A stretch of DNA of 64,000 bases, taken from NCBI GenBank assembly GCA_963815295.1, contig CAWFFZ010000003.1, positions 1 to 64,000 on the forward strand, given 5' to 3'. The notes beneath the pieces were generated by a model. That model was not told the DNA's origin. It was given only the letters and a program-made list of their open reading frames with translations, and made no database searches. This DNA is from JACDHG01 sp963815295 (GTDB lineage: Bacteria; Actinomycetota; Actinomycetes; Propionibacteriales; Nocardioidaceae). The position numbers were made by a program, and so were the translations under genes. Below, in pieces: positions 45,668 to 53,588 of this stretch; positions within the stretch are counted from its first letter, which is position 1; each line of letters opens with the position of its first letter.

Positions 45668-46866
45668 TTGTCGATATCCCCAACCACGAAGAACATCGAG
45701 CCCAAGATCGCGACCATGTCGGCGACGACGCAACCCGGAAGCATCCGCGGCAGCACCGCCAAGTTGTTGAACGAGGCGGTCCTCAGCTTCAACCTCCATG
45801 GTGTCTTCTCGCCGCGGGACACGAGGTAGTAACCGTTGATCCCGAGTGGATTCTCGGTCCAGGCGTACGTGTGCCCCTCCGGAGCCTTGACGATCTTCGG
45901 CAGCCGTACGTTGATCGGGCCCTGCGGCAGCGCGCCGAGCTTGTCGAGACACGCGTCGGCTAGGGCGAGGGAGATATGGATCTCGTCCATGAGCAGCTGG
46001 AACCGGGCGTTGCAATCGCCAGCTGTGCCGACGGGAATGCGGAGGATGCCGGCGGCGGCCAGCTCGTCATACGCGAGGTAGCTGTCGTCGCGACGGATGT
46101 CGAAGTCGACACCGGAAGCGCGGGCGATAGGTCCCGAGACGCCGAACTGGTCGATGAGGTCCGGCGCGAGAACCCCAACTCCGCGCGTGCGGGCGGTGAA
46201 GATCTCGTTGCCGAGGACGAGGTCCTCGATCTGGGGCAACCGCGACCTGACGGCTGCGACGGCAGCTGAGGCGCGGCCCAGCCAGCCGGCGGGAATGTCT
46301 TCCTTGAGTCCACCGACGCGGTTGAACATGTAGTGCATCCGGCCGCCGGAGATCTCCTCCATGACCTCCTGGATCGTCTCGCGCTCGCGGAACGCGTAGA
46401 AGATCGGCGTGATTGCGCCCAGCTCGATGGGGTAGGAGCCGAGGAACATTAAGTGGTTGAGCACCCGGTTGAGCTCGGCGAGCAGCATCCGGGTCCAGGT
46501 GGCGCGAACCGGTACCTCCATGCCGAGCATCCGCTCGACGGCGAGCGCGACACCGAGCTCGGACGAGAAGGCCGACAACCAGTCGTGGCGGTTGGCAAGC
46601 ACGATGATCTGGCGGTAGTCGCGGACCTCGAACAGCTTCTCGACTCCGCGGTGCATGTAGCCGATGATCGGCTCGCACTCGACAATGCGCTCGCCGTCGA
46701 GGGTGAGGCGCAGGCGTAGCACGCCGTGCGTTGCCGGATGCTGAGGTCCGATGTTGAGGACCATGTCCTGGGTCGCCAGCTCGCTGTCGGTCCCGCGGCC
46801 ACCGCGTTCGTACCCGCGAAACGCCGCTGCCCCGGCACCGAGACCGACGATCCGCTCCTCCGTCAC
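45664..46866 (-). CDS. nuoD2: Stand-alone NuoD paralogue (complex I 49-kDa subunit family)
   Basis: A 400-residue homologue of NADH-quinone oxidoreductase subunit D. The quinone-site histidine is kept (GPQHPATHGV, His 47 = bovine His59) and the arginine that is dimethylated in mitochondrial NDUFS2 is kept (MHRGVEKL, Arg 73 = bovine Arg85), but the quinone tyrosine (bovine Tyr108) is Trp 96 (NRHDWL). The C-terminal GEVDR is GDIDK. No other nuo gene is in the window. It overlaps the flippase by 4 nt and follows an acetyltransferase and a MidA-type methyltransferase. A specialised paralogue, not the core subunit, is likely. Confidence 0.85.
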   Translation of the reverse strand: MTEERIVGLGAGAAAFRGYERGGRGTDSELATQDMVLNIGPQHPATHGVLRLRLTLDGERIVECEPIIGYMHRGVEKLFEVRDYRQIIVLANRHDWLSAFSSELGVALAVERMLGMEVPVRATWTRMLLAELNRVLNHLMFLGSYPIELGAITPIFYAFRERETIQEVMEEISGGRMHYMFNRVGGLKEDIPAGWLGRASAAVAAVRSRLPQIEDLVLGNEIFTARTRGVGVLAPDLIDQFGVSGPIARASGVDFDIRRDDSYLAYDELAAAGILRIPVGTAGDCNARFQLLMDEIHISLALADACLDKLGALPQGPINVRLPKIVKAPEGHTYAWTENPLGINGYYLVSRGEKTPWRLKLRTASFNNLAVLPRMLPGCVVADMVAILGSMFFVVGDIDK

Positions 46867-46887
46867 GCTGTCATGCTCCCATGTAGC

Positions 46888-47442
46888 TCAGCGGAGCTCG
46901 CGGACGACCTTTGCGGGGTTTCCCACCGCCAGCACGCCGGCCGGCAGGTCTTTGGTCACGACGGCGCCGGCGCCGACGACGGTGTCGTCACCGATCGTGA
47001 TGCCAGGCAAGACGATGACCCCGCCGCCGAGCCAGACATTGCTGCCCAGCGTGATAGGGGCGGCCGTCTCCCAGAGATCCTTGCGGCGTTGCGGATCGAG
47101 CGGGTGGATGGGGGTCAGAAGCTGCACGTTGGGGCCGATCTGGCAGTGGTCGCCGATGGTGATGGCAGCGACGTCGGCGAGCTGGCAGCCGTAGTTGAGG
47201 AAGACGCCGCTGCCGATGCGGACGTTCGAGCCGTAGTCGACGTACACCGGTGCCCTGACCTCGACCTCGCTGCCCACCTGGCCCATGAGCTCGACGAGGA
47301 GCTCTCGTCGGGTCAGCGGGTCGGCGATGGGGCTGGCGTTGTATTGCTCCATCAGTGTCTGTCGCTCGCGCTGGATATCCATCACGGCGTCGTCGGTGAT
47401 GTACCAGTCGCCTGTGGCCATGCGTTCGGTGTTGGTCGTCAT
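46888..47442 (-). CDS. Maltose/galactoside O-acetyltransferase-type hexapeptide protein
   Basis: A 184-residue left-handed beta-helix acetyltransferase. N-terminal Mac domain (MATGDWYITDDAVMDIQRER), then hexapeptide repeats and the catalytic His loop QLLTPIHPLDPQRRK (about residue 112), ending GVIVLPGITIGDDTVVGAGA...NPAKVVREL. It transfers acetyl from acetyl-CoA to a sugar hydroxyl. The ATG overlaps the MidA stop (ATGA). The context of sugar genes suggests O-acetylation of the glycan or its precursor. Confidence 0.9.
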   Translation of the reverse strand: MTTNTERMATGDWYITDDAVMDIQRERQTLMEQYNASPIADPLTRRELLVELMGQVGSEVEVRAPVYVDYGSNVRIGSGVFLNYGCQLADVAAITIGDHCQIGPNVQLLTPIHPLDPQRRKDLWETAAPITLGSNVWLGGGVIVLPGITIGDDTVVGAGAVVTKDLPAGVLAVGNPAKVVRELR

Positions 47443-48383
47443 GGGGCCGATGATAGGTGGCGGCTCTGCACCCACCAGAAGTCGCCGAGGCCCGGAGATC
47501 CGGTCAGCTCGGCCTGCTCGCCGGCGACGACCAACGCGGCGACGTAGGCCTCCGGGTCGCTCGAGGCCAGCGCCAACGGTGGTCGTGTCGCTGTGACGCC
47601 GAGGCTATGCAGGCTGTCCCGCTGCGTCGACAGAGCGCCCGCGACGGCCGTCGACAACGCGTCCACTGCGACGTGGGCCGTCACATCGTGGTGCCCGTCG
47701 GCGTTGAGCGGCGTCTGGCGTCCGGCGCGGTATGACGTCAGGGTGCCTCGGTCAGGTCGCTCGTCCTTGGTGTGGCCGTAGTCGACCACCAACGACACCC
47801 CGTCGCTGATTCGGCTGCAAACTCCCTCCCACCACACATCGCGGGACATGCCTACTTCGGCGCGCTGACCTGGCTCGCAGAGCGGCCACCAACGCTCGAG
47901 CCACGACGCAGTCTCGTTGTCGACGAGGTCGCCGAGTCGTTCTTCCTGAGTGGGCGGATGCACCTCGACGAACCGGATGTCACCGTGTCGGTCGAGCTCG
48001 ACCACGTCGCACGGAATGTTGTCGAGTAGCTCGTTGGCGAGGACGAGACCTTCGAGCCGATCGGGGAGCTCGCTGCTCCAGCTGACCGCGGCGGCAAGGG
48101 CGGCCGGGCGTGGTCTGATCTCGATGCCTGCCAGGCTCAAGGTCGAGTCGCGGGTGTGAAGCTGAGCCAGCAGCTCACCGCCGCCCGCGCCCAGGTCAGT
48201 CACGCTGGTGAGTCCCTCGCGCCGGAGCAGAACCAGCAGGGCATCGGCGAAGGTAGGGGAGGCGTGGACCGACGTACGGAAATGATCGGCCGGCTGTTGG
48301 GTGCGGTAGAAGCCGTGGGCACCGTAGAGCGCGAGACCCCAGGCGTCGCGCCAAGTCATCCAGCGGTCGATCACGTCTCGCAC
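47439..48383 (-). CDS. MidA/NDUFAF7-family SAM-dependent methyltransferase
   Basis: A protein of about 314 residues of the MidA (DUF185) family: ALYGAHGFYRT near the start, SAM loop VTDLGAGGGELL (about residue 58), and the family signature LANELLDNIPCDVVEL (about 112). In mitochondria NDUFAF7 symmetrically dimethylates Arg85 of the NuoD homologue NDUFS2. Here it is two genes upstream of a nuoD paralogue in one coupled operon. The start is uncertain: GTG 48383 fits homologues; ATG 48410 is possible and neither has a good Shine-Dalgarno. Confidence 0.85.
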   Translation of the reverse strand: MRDVIDRWMTWRDAWGLALYGAHGFYRTQQPADHFRTSVHASPTFADALLVLLRREGLTSVTDLGAGGGELLAQLHTRDSTLSLAGIEIRPRPAALAAAVSWSSELPDRLEGLVLANELLDNIPCDVVELDRHGDIRFVEVHPPTQEERLGDLVDNETASWLERWWPLCEPGQRAEVGMSRDVWWEGVCSRISDGVSLVVDYGHTKDERPDRGTLTSYRAGRQTPLNADGHHDVTAHVAVDALSTAVAGALSTQRDSLHSLGVTATRPPLALASSDPEAYVAALVVAGEQAELTGSPGLGDFWWVQSRHLSSAP

Positions 48384-48475
48384 CCTAATGGGCGAAGCCG
48401 GTGTGCCCATTCCGGTGAGGTTGCCGCTCGTTGCCCTCCGGTCAGACGGCAACTTCATTTTGGTAGCGTCTCCCC

Positions 48476-49093
48476 GTGCGCATCTCCGACTCTCACCGTT
48501 TTCTCTTTGTCCATATTCAGAAAACCGGTGGAATGACGATGGAGGCAGTGCTCGACAAGGCCATTGATGACATTCGCCACGAGAAGCCGAAGCGCCATGC
48601 GACGTTGACCGCAATCCTTCAAGAGGAGCCGGCCCTGACGGACTACTACATCGTCGGGATGATCCGAAACCCCTGGGCGCGCATGGTGTCGTGGTGGTCC
48701 ATGGTTCAAGACGATGCCGAGCGAGCTAAGGACGGCCACAAGGCTGCCCTCAGGCGGTTCTCGAGACTCCCCGTCTGGATCCAATTGTCGAAGTACCCCG
48801 ACTTCGACACGTTCATCAGGAAGGGCCCAGAAGATATGAACCGCTTCAGGGAGCCACAGATCTCTCGGCTGGAAACACCGACCAGGCGCGCCGACTACAT
48901 CGGCCACACCGAGACACTCGACAAAGACATTGCCGCCATCCTCGGACACCTCGGTCTTGAGGTTCCTGCCGAGCTGCCGCACCGGAACAAGAGCACGCAC
49001 GACTCCTACCGGAAGTTCTACACGCCAGCCACACGCGATCGTGTCGCGGAGCTGTACGCCCGCGACATCGAGGAATTCGGCTACGAGTTCTGA
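48476..49093 (+). CDS. Sulfotransferase family 2-type protein (intact)
   Basis: A 205-residue sulfotransferase. The PAPS loop is FVHIQKTGGMTMEAVL (residues 11-26) and the 3'-phosphate site IVGMIRNPWARMVSWW (about 59-74). Short for the family but complete. The GTG at 48476 is 7 nt downstream of a TAGCGT -10 (48464-48469), so it is probably leaderless. It is divergent from the MidA operon and precedes a GT2 gene by 47 bp. Confidence 0.8.
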   Translation: MRISDSHRFLFVHIQKTGGMTMEAVLDKAIDDIRHEKPKRHATLTAILQEEPALTDYYIVGMIRNPWARMVSWWSMVQDDAERAKDGHKAALRRFSRLPVWIQLSKYPDFDTFIRKGPEDMNRFREPQISRLETPTRRADYIGHTETLDKDIAAILGHLGLEVPAELPHRNKSTHDSYRKFYTPATRDRVAELYARDIEEFGYEF

Positions 49094-49140
49094 AACTTGC
49101 CAATCCGGAATGACCGAGCCGCCCCGATAGGCTGCCCGCG

Positions 49141-50709
49141 ATGCTGTCCCGTCTCTTCAGGTCCCGAGACGTTGCACCCCGTTTGAGTGTCGTACTCCCG
49201 GCGTACAACGTCGCGGGCTATCTGTCGGAGTGCCTCGACAGCCTGCTCGCGCAGGAGTTCACAGACCTGGAGATCCTCGTCGTCGACGACGGGTCGACCG
49301 ACCGGTCGGCGGCGATCGCGTCAGATTATGTACGTCGGCACGCCCACATCCGCCTGATGCAGACGGACAACCACGGCCTCGGGGCAGCACGTAACACCGG
49401 CGCCAAACACGTCTCGGGGGAGTTGCTCGCGTTCGTGGACTCCGACGACACGGTGCCGTCGTACGCCTATGCACTGATGGTCGCCGCCCTGGACGAGAGC
49501 GGGTCGGACCTGGTCGTCGGATCGGTGCTGCAGCAGTTCGAGGCGACAGGGGAACTGGTGGAGCCAGTCTTCCTGCGGCGGGTGCACGGAGAGCGCCGGC
49601 TAGGCACGACGGTGGAGGACTTCCCTCAGGTCATCCACAACGTCTTTGCCTGGGACAAGATCTTCCGCCGATCCTTCTGGGACAAGGAGCAGCTCTCCTT
49701 TCCTGAGGGCGTCCGCTACGAGGACCAGCCGACGATGGTCGAGGCATACCTGAGGGCGCGGGCGATTGATGTGCTCCGCAGGCCGGTCTACCACTGGCGG
49801 GTCCGCGGTGACGACTCCTCGATCACGCAACGCCGCCACGAGGTCGACGATCTCCGGGACCGCATCACGACGAAGGCGATGACGACGCAGATCGTCCGCT
49901 CGATCGGGTCGCCGTCGGTCCTCGACTACTGGGCTCGCGCCGGCTTGCCCGGTGACCTACCGGTCTACCTGCAGGAGGTCCCGGGTTGTGACGACACGTA
50001 CTGGGAGGTGCTGCGCGACGGGATCCGGCGGGTGTTCGACGGACTACCACCCATCGAGGAGAGTCGCCTGCGGGTAGTGCATCGGGTGGCAGGGTGGCTC
50101 GTGTCGCAGGATCGGCGGGCCGACGCCGAGGAGGTGCTCGAGTGGGTCGCACAGCACCCGTCGGGCTTGCCGCTACGGGTCGATGGTGACCACGTCGTCG
50201 CACTGCTGCCCTTAGCTGAGAGACCTGACACGGGCATTGCGCCGCAGCTGTTCTGGCTGGCCGAACACGAACTTGAGTTTGACGCTCGCCTCGTCGACGT
50301 TCGCTGGGAAGGCACCGCACTGGTCGTCGTGGGCTGGGCAATCATTCGGGGCGCCCCAACCCCCGGATCCGCGACCGAGATCCGGGTTGCCCTCCGCTCC
50401 GTGGATGCTGACGGCCATCGCGTCATCTCGTTCGACGTGTCGCGATTCGAAGCACCGGAGGCCACCGCATGGGTCGCCCGCGACAGGCAGGTGTACGACG
50501 ACTCGGGGTTCGTGGCTCGCTTCGACCTGGCTGAGGCGCCTCCGGCGACGTACGCCGTGCACATCGAGATCGACGTGGCCGAGATCCGACGCGCCGGTGG
50601 CTTCCTGAGCAAAGAGCCCGGGCTCGACCTCACCGCGCTGGCGGGTGCCGGCCCGCCCGACGTCACCTTCACACCAGTCGAAGGTCTGCGCGTCCTCTGC
50701 ACGCCGTGA
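49141..50709 (+). CDS. GT2 glycosyltransferase with C-terminal extension (intact)
   Basis: A 522-residue protein: GT-A domain (VVLPAYNVAGYLSECL, EILVVDDGSTDRS, AFVDSDDTVPS with the DxD-type site) to about residue 215, a helical part to about 330, and a beta-rich C-terminal module (DVRWEGTALVVVGWAIIRG, VHIEIDVAEIRR). It aligns by eye with the N-terminal two thirds of the broken polyolphosphotransferase gene at 31773-35406 but stops before any CDP-glycerol transferase domain. The beta module resembles the linker domains of teichoic-acid polymerases. Confidence 0.85.
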   Translation: MLSRLFRSRDVAPRLSVVLPAYNVAGYLSECLDSLLAQEFTDLEILVVDDGSTDRSAAIASDYVRRHAHIRLMQTDNHGLGAARNTGAKHVSGELLAFVDSDDTVPSYAYALMVAALDESGSDLVVGSVLQQFEATGELVEPVFLRRVHGERRLGTTVEDFPQVIHNVFAWDKIFRRSFWDKEQLSFPEGVRYEDQPTMVEAYLRARAIDVLRRPVYHWRVRGDDSSITQRRHEVDDLRDRITTKAMTTQIVRSIGSPSVLDYWARAGLPGDLPVYLQEVPGCDDTYWEVLRDGIRRVFDGLPPIEESRLRVVHRVAGWLVSQDRRADAEEVLEWVAQHPSGLPLRVDGDHVVALLPLAERPDTGIAPQLFWLAEHELEFDARLVDVRWEGTALVVVGWAIIRGAPTPGSATEIRVALRSVDADGHRVISFDVSRFEAPEATAWVARDRQVYDDSGFVARFDLAEAPPATYAVHIEIDVAEIRRAGGFLSKEPGLDLTALAGAGPPDVTFTPVEGLRVLCTP

Positions 50710-50798
50710 GGCTCTCGCGACGGCCTGTTTCGTGGGGGCTAGGGTGTCGTGAACGCCCGGTTCGGCGTCCATCCCACCCGGTATGAACGGAGCTTGAC

Positions 50799-51425
50799 GT
50801 GGCACAGACCACCCGGGGACTTCGGTCTGTCCTCTCGATCCCCGTTGTGTACGAGGCGTTCCAGCAGGTCGTGGGTTCGCCGCGCGTGCGGCGGGAGCTC
50901 GTGGCGAATTATGTCAAGCCGCGTCCGGGCCTTCGTGTCCTCGATGTCGGCTGCGGTCCTGGCGACCTCATTCAGAGCCTGCCAGGGGTCGCCTACACGG
51001 GCATCGACCTGAGCGAGGCGTACATCGCGTCTGCCAAGCGCAGGTTCGGTCATCTCGGTCGCTACTACGCCAGTCGCGTCGACGACCTCGACCCCGTCGA
51101 GATCGGCTCGTTCGACGTCATCATCGCCAAGAGCCTGATACATCACATCGACGAGGACGAAGCGCTCCACCTTTTCGATGTGGCGAGCGACATCTTGGCT
51201 GAGGACGGGCGACTTGTGACACTCGACGCGGCGTACACGCCGGACATGTCGAAGGCGGCACGCTTTGTCGTCAGCAGGGATCGTGGCCAGAGCATCCTGA
51301 CCCCGGATGGCTACGAGCGGCTTGCTCGCCGGGCCTTCGAGAACGTCACCACGGCTGTGCATCACGACCTGCTCCGCATTCCCTACACCCACGTATTCAT
51401 GTCGTGCTCGCAGCCCGTGCGATGA
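50799..51425 (+). CDS. Class I SAM-dependent methyltransferase
   Basis: A 208-residue methyltransferase with SAM motif VLDVGCGPGDLIQ (about residue 46), YTGIDLSEAYI and FDVIIAKSLIHHIDEDEA (about 105-122). GTG 50799 has GGAG 7 nt upstream. It follows the GT2 gene after an 89-bp gap and is the last gene of the glycopolymer island; the target is unknown. Confidence 0.85.
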   Translation: MAQTTRGLRSVLSIPVVYEAFQQVVGSPRVRRELVANYVKPRPGLRVLDVGCGPGDLIQSLPGVAYTGIDLSEAYIASAKRRFGHLGRYYASRVDDLDPVEIGSFDVIIAKSLIHHIDEDEALHLFDVASDILAEDGRLVTLDAAYTPDMSKAARFVVSRDRGQSILTPDGYERLARRAFENVTTAVHHDLLRIPYTHVFMSCSQPVR

Positions 51426-51530
51426 CTCCGCACACTTTTGTCTGACCGGTCGCCTGCCATCCCCTCGCCATAACCCGCGTTGTGAGATAGCCCACGACAG
51501 CATTTGATGCCGCCGCCCACTTCGGCCGCG

Positions 51531-51558
51531 TATTCTGGATATGCATCCAAACGGATGC
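51531..51558 (+). promoter_or_regulatory. Candidate promoter -10 with 5'-end hairpin
   Basis: TATTCT (51531-51536) fits a -10 element. A start about 7 nt later would place GCATCC-AAAC-GGATGC (51543-51558, 6-bp stem, 4-nt loop) at the very 5' end of the mRNA of the DUF2520 gene. The rest of the 191-bp gap 51426-51616 shows nothing else I can name. Confidence 0.4.
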
Positions 51559-51616
51559 TCTGATCGCACGAACGTCTGGTACCCCGCACGGGGACTGGAA
51601 CCGAAAGGCGAACACC

Positions 51617-52531
51617 ATGGTCCGCTCGACCCAACGCTCCGCGCACACCCTGTCCGTCGGTGTCATCGGTGCGGGCCGCGTTGGTGCGATCCTGGCGGCA
51701 TCTCTGCGTGACGCCGGTCATGAGATCGTCGCCGTCGCTGGTGAGTCCGACGCCTCGCGGACGCGCATCGAGACACTCCTGCCCGGGGTTCACGTCGACA
51801 AGCCAACGGCGGTTGCGAAGGCGGCCGACCTACTCCTCCTGACGGTCCCCGACGACGCCCTCGACAACGTCGTCCGCATGCTCGTCGCCTCTGGGGCGAT
51901 CCGGGCTGGTCAGTACGTCGTGCACACAAGCGGCCGCCACGGCATCGACGTACTCGCACCGGCTATCGACATCGGCGCCCACGGCTTCGCCATGCATCCG
52001 GCCATGACCTTCACCGGCACAGATCTCGACCTGGAGCGGCTGCAGGGGTGCGTGTTCGGGGTGACCGCCGCCCCTGGGGAGCGCCCGTTGGCCGAACAGC
52101 TTGTCGCCGACCTGAGCGGGACAATCGTGTGGGTCGCAGAAGGCAACCGCACTCTCTATCATGCCGCGCTGGCCCATGGTGCCAACCACCTGGTCACGCT
52201 CGTCACTCAAGCGATGGACCTGCTTCGCGCTGCCGGGTCCGACGACCCTGCAGGCACGCTGCGCCCCTTGATGAGCGCGGCCCTCGCCAATGCACTCGCC
52301 TATGGCGACGCGGCGCTGACCGGCCCGATCATGCGTGGCGACGTCGAGACCGTGCGAGCTCACTTGCGATCTCTCAGGTCGCAGGACGTGCCGCGATCGA
52401 CGCTTGAGTCGTACGTCGTGATGGGCCGAGCGACCGCCAACCACGCCGTGGCCGACGGCAGACTCGGTCCCCGCCGCGCCGCTGAGATGGTCGAGGCGCT
52501 CAACGACGCCCTGGCCGGCTTCCCTGTCTGA
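51617..52531 (+). CDS. Rossmann-like/DUF2520 dehydrogenase-like protein
   Basis: A 304-residue protein with an NADP-type Rossmann loop (VGVIGAGRVGAILAASL, residues 14-30) and a C-terminal helical DUF2520 domain (LYHAALAHGANHLVTLV...). The HGFAMHPAMTF stretch resembles NADP-dependent oxidoreductases of the F420-oxidoreductase/ProC superfamily. In actinobacteria it often precedes panC, as here (7-bp gap), which suggests a role near pantothenate synthesis, for example a ketopantoate-type reduction; that is inference. Ribosome binding site GAAAGGCG before ATG 51617. Confidence 0.8.
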   Translation: MVRSTQRSAHTLSVGVIGAGRVGAILAASLRDAGHEIVAVAGESDASRTRIETLLPGVHVDKPTAVAKAADLLLLTVPDDALDNVVRMLVASGAIRAGQYVVHTSGRHGIDVLAPAIDIGAHGFAMHPAMTFTGTDLDLERLQGCVFGVTAAPGERPLAEQLVADLSGTIVWVAEGNRTLYHAALAHGANHLVTLVTQAMDLLRAAGSDDPAGTLRPLMSAALANALAYGDAALTGPIMRGDVETVRAHLRSLRSQDVPRSTLESYVVMGRATANHAVADGRLGPRRAAEMVEALNDALAGFPV

Positions 52532-52538
52532 GACCACC

Positions 52539-53468
52539 ATGGCCGCTGATCTCTCCACCTCGTCGAAGGTCGGCGGGGCGAACCCGCGCCCGCCTGAGGA
52601 GGGGGCAGGACCGCTCGTCGTCACTACCTGCAAAGGGCTTGGTGAGGCGCTGGGCCGTGGCGCCGGTGGTCGTCGTGGTCACCGCAGCACAGCGTTCGTC
52701 CCGACCATGGGCGCGCTCCATGCAGGCCACGCAGCACTGCTCGACCATGCTCGTCAGCGGGGTGATCTCCTCGTCGCCTCGATCTTCGTCAACCCGATGC
52801 AGTTCGGGCCAGGCGAGGATCTCGCTCGATATCCGCGCCAGCTCGAAGCCGATCTCGCGCTCTGCGCCGAACACGGTGTCGACGTCGTCTTCGCGCCCGA
52901 TGCCGACGTCGTCTATCCCGGTGGCGCACCTCAGGTCACCCTCGACGCCGGTCCGATCGCCGACATCCTCGACGGTGCCAGCAGGCCGGGCCACTTCCAC
53001 GGTGTGCTGACGGTCGTCGCGAAGCTGTTCGGTCTCGTGCAGCCGGATGTCGCGGTCTTCGGCGAGAAGGACTACCAGCAGCTCGTGCTGATCCGGCGGA
53101 TGGTCAGCGACCTCTGCCTTCCGATCGACGTCGTCGCCGCCCCCACCGTGCGGGAGAGCGACGGATTGGCGCTGAGCTCGCGCAACAGCTACCTTTCGCC
53201 CGATGAGCGCCGCTCAGCACTGGCGCTCAGCCGGGCTCTGCGGGCCGGGGCGGCGGCAGGGCAAGGAGGCCCGGACGACGTACTGGCGGCGGCAGAGCGA
53301 GAGTTGGCGGCAGAGCCCGCCGTGCTGCCCGACTACCTGGCCCTGCGTGCCCTCGACCTGTCCGAGCCGGCAGAGACAGGCGATGCACGGCTTCTCGTCG
53401 CCGCCACTATCGGGACGACCCGGCTGATCGACAACACCGGCGTCACCCTAGGAAGGGCGTCGCTGTGA
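52539..53468 (+). CDS. panC: Pantoate-beta-alanine ligase
   Basis: Makes pantothenate from pantoate, beta-alanine and ATP; 309 residues including an N-terminal extension of about 25. VPTMGALHAGHAALL (the HxGH site, about residue 52), FVNPMQFGPGEDL, FGEKDYQQLVLIRR (KDYQQL) and RESDGLALSSRNSYL are all intact. The stop overlaps the GTG of a truncated panD. Confidence 0.95.
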   Translation: MAADLSTSSKVGGANPRPPEEGAGPLVVTTCKGLGEALGRGAGGRRGHRSTAFVPTMGALHAGHAALLDHARQRGDLLVASIFVNPMQFGPGEDLARYPRQLEADLALCAEHGVDVVFAPDADVVYPGGAPQVTLDAGPIADILDGASRPGHFHGVLTVVAKLFGLVQPDVAVFGEKDYQQLVLIRRMVSDLCLPIDVVAAPTVRESDGLALSSRNSYLSPDERRSALALSRALRAGAAAGQGGPDDVLAAAERELAAEPAVLPDYLALRALDLSEPAETGDARLLVAATIGTTRLIDNTGVTLGRASL

Positions 53469-53575
53469 TTCGCACCATGATGAAGTCGAAGATCCACCGC
53501 GCCACCGTGACCGAGGCAAACCTGAACTATGTCGGCTCGGTGACAGTTGACGCACCGCAACCCCGGCCGCTGTGA
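53465..53575 (+). pseudogene. panD: Truncated aspartate 1-decarboxylase (panD remnant, 36 codons)
   Basis: GTG 53465 overlaps the panC stop (GTGA). The product begins VIRTMMKSKIHRATVTEANL and keeps the Gly24-Ser25 pyruvoyl-cleavage pair (YVGSVTVDA), but after residue 30 it reads PQPRPL and stops; the remaining roughly 95-100 residues of PanD are missing. The sequence resumes 13 bp later with coaX. So the decarboxylase that makes beta-alanine cannot be produced from this locus. A deletion that may also have removed genes once lying between panD and coaX is the simplest reading. Confidence 0.85.
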
Positions 53576-53588
53576 TGGAACTGCGGCC

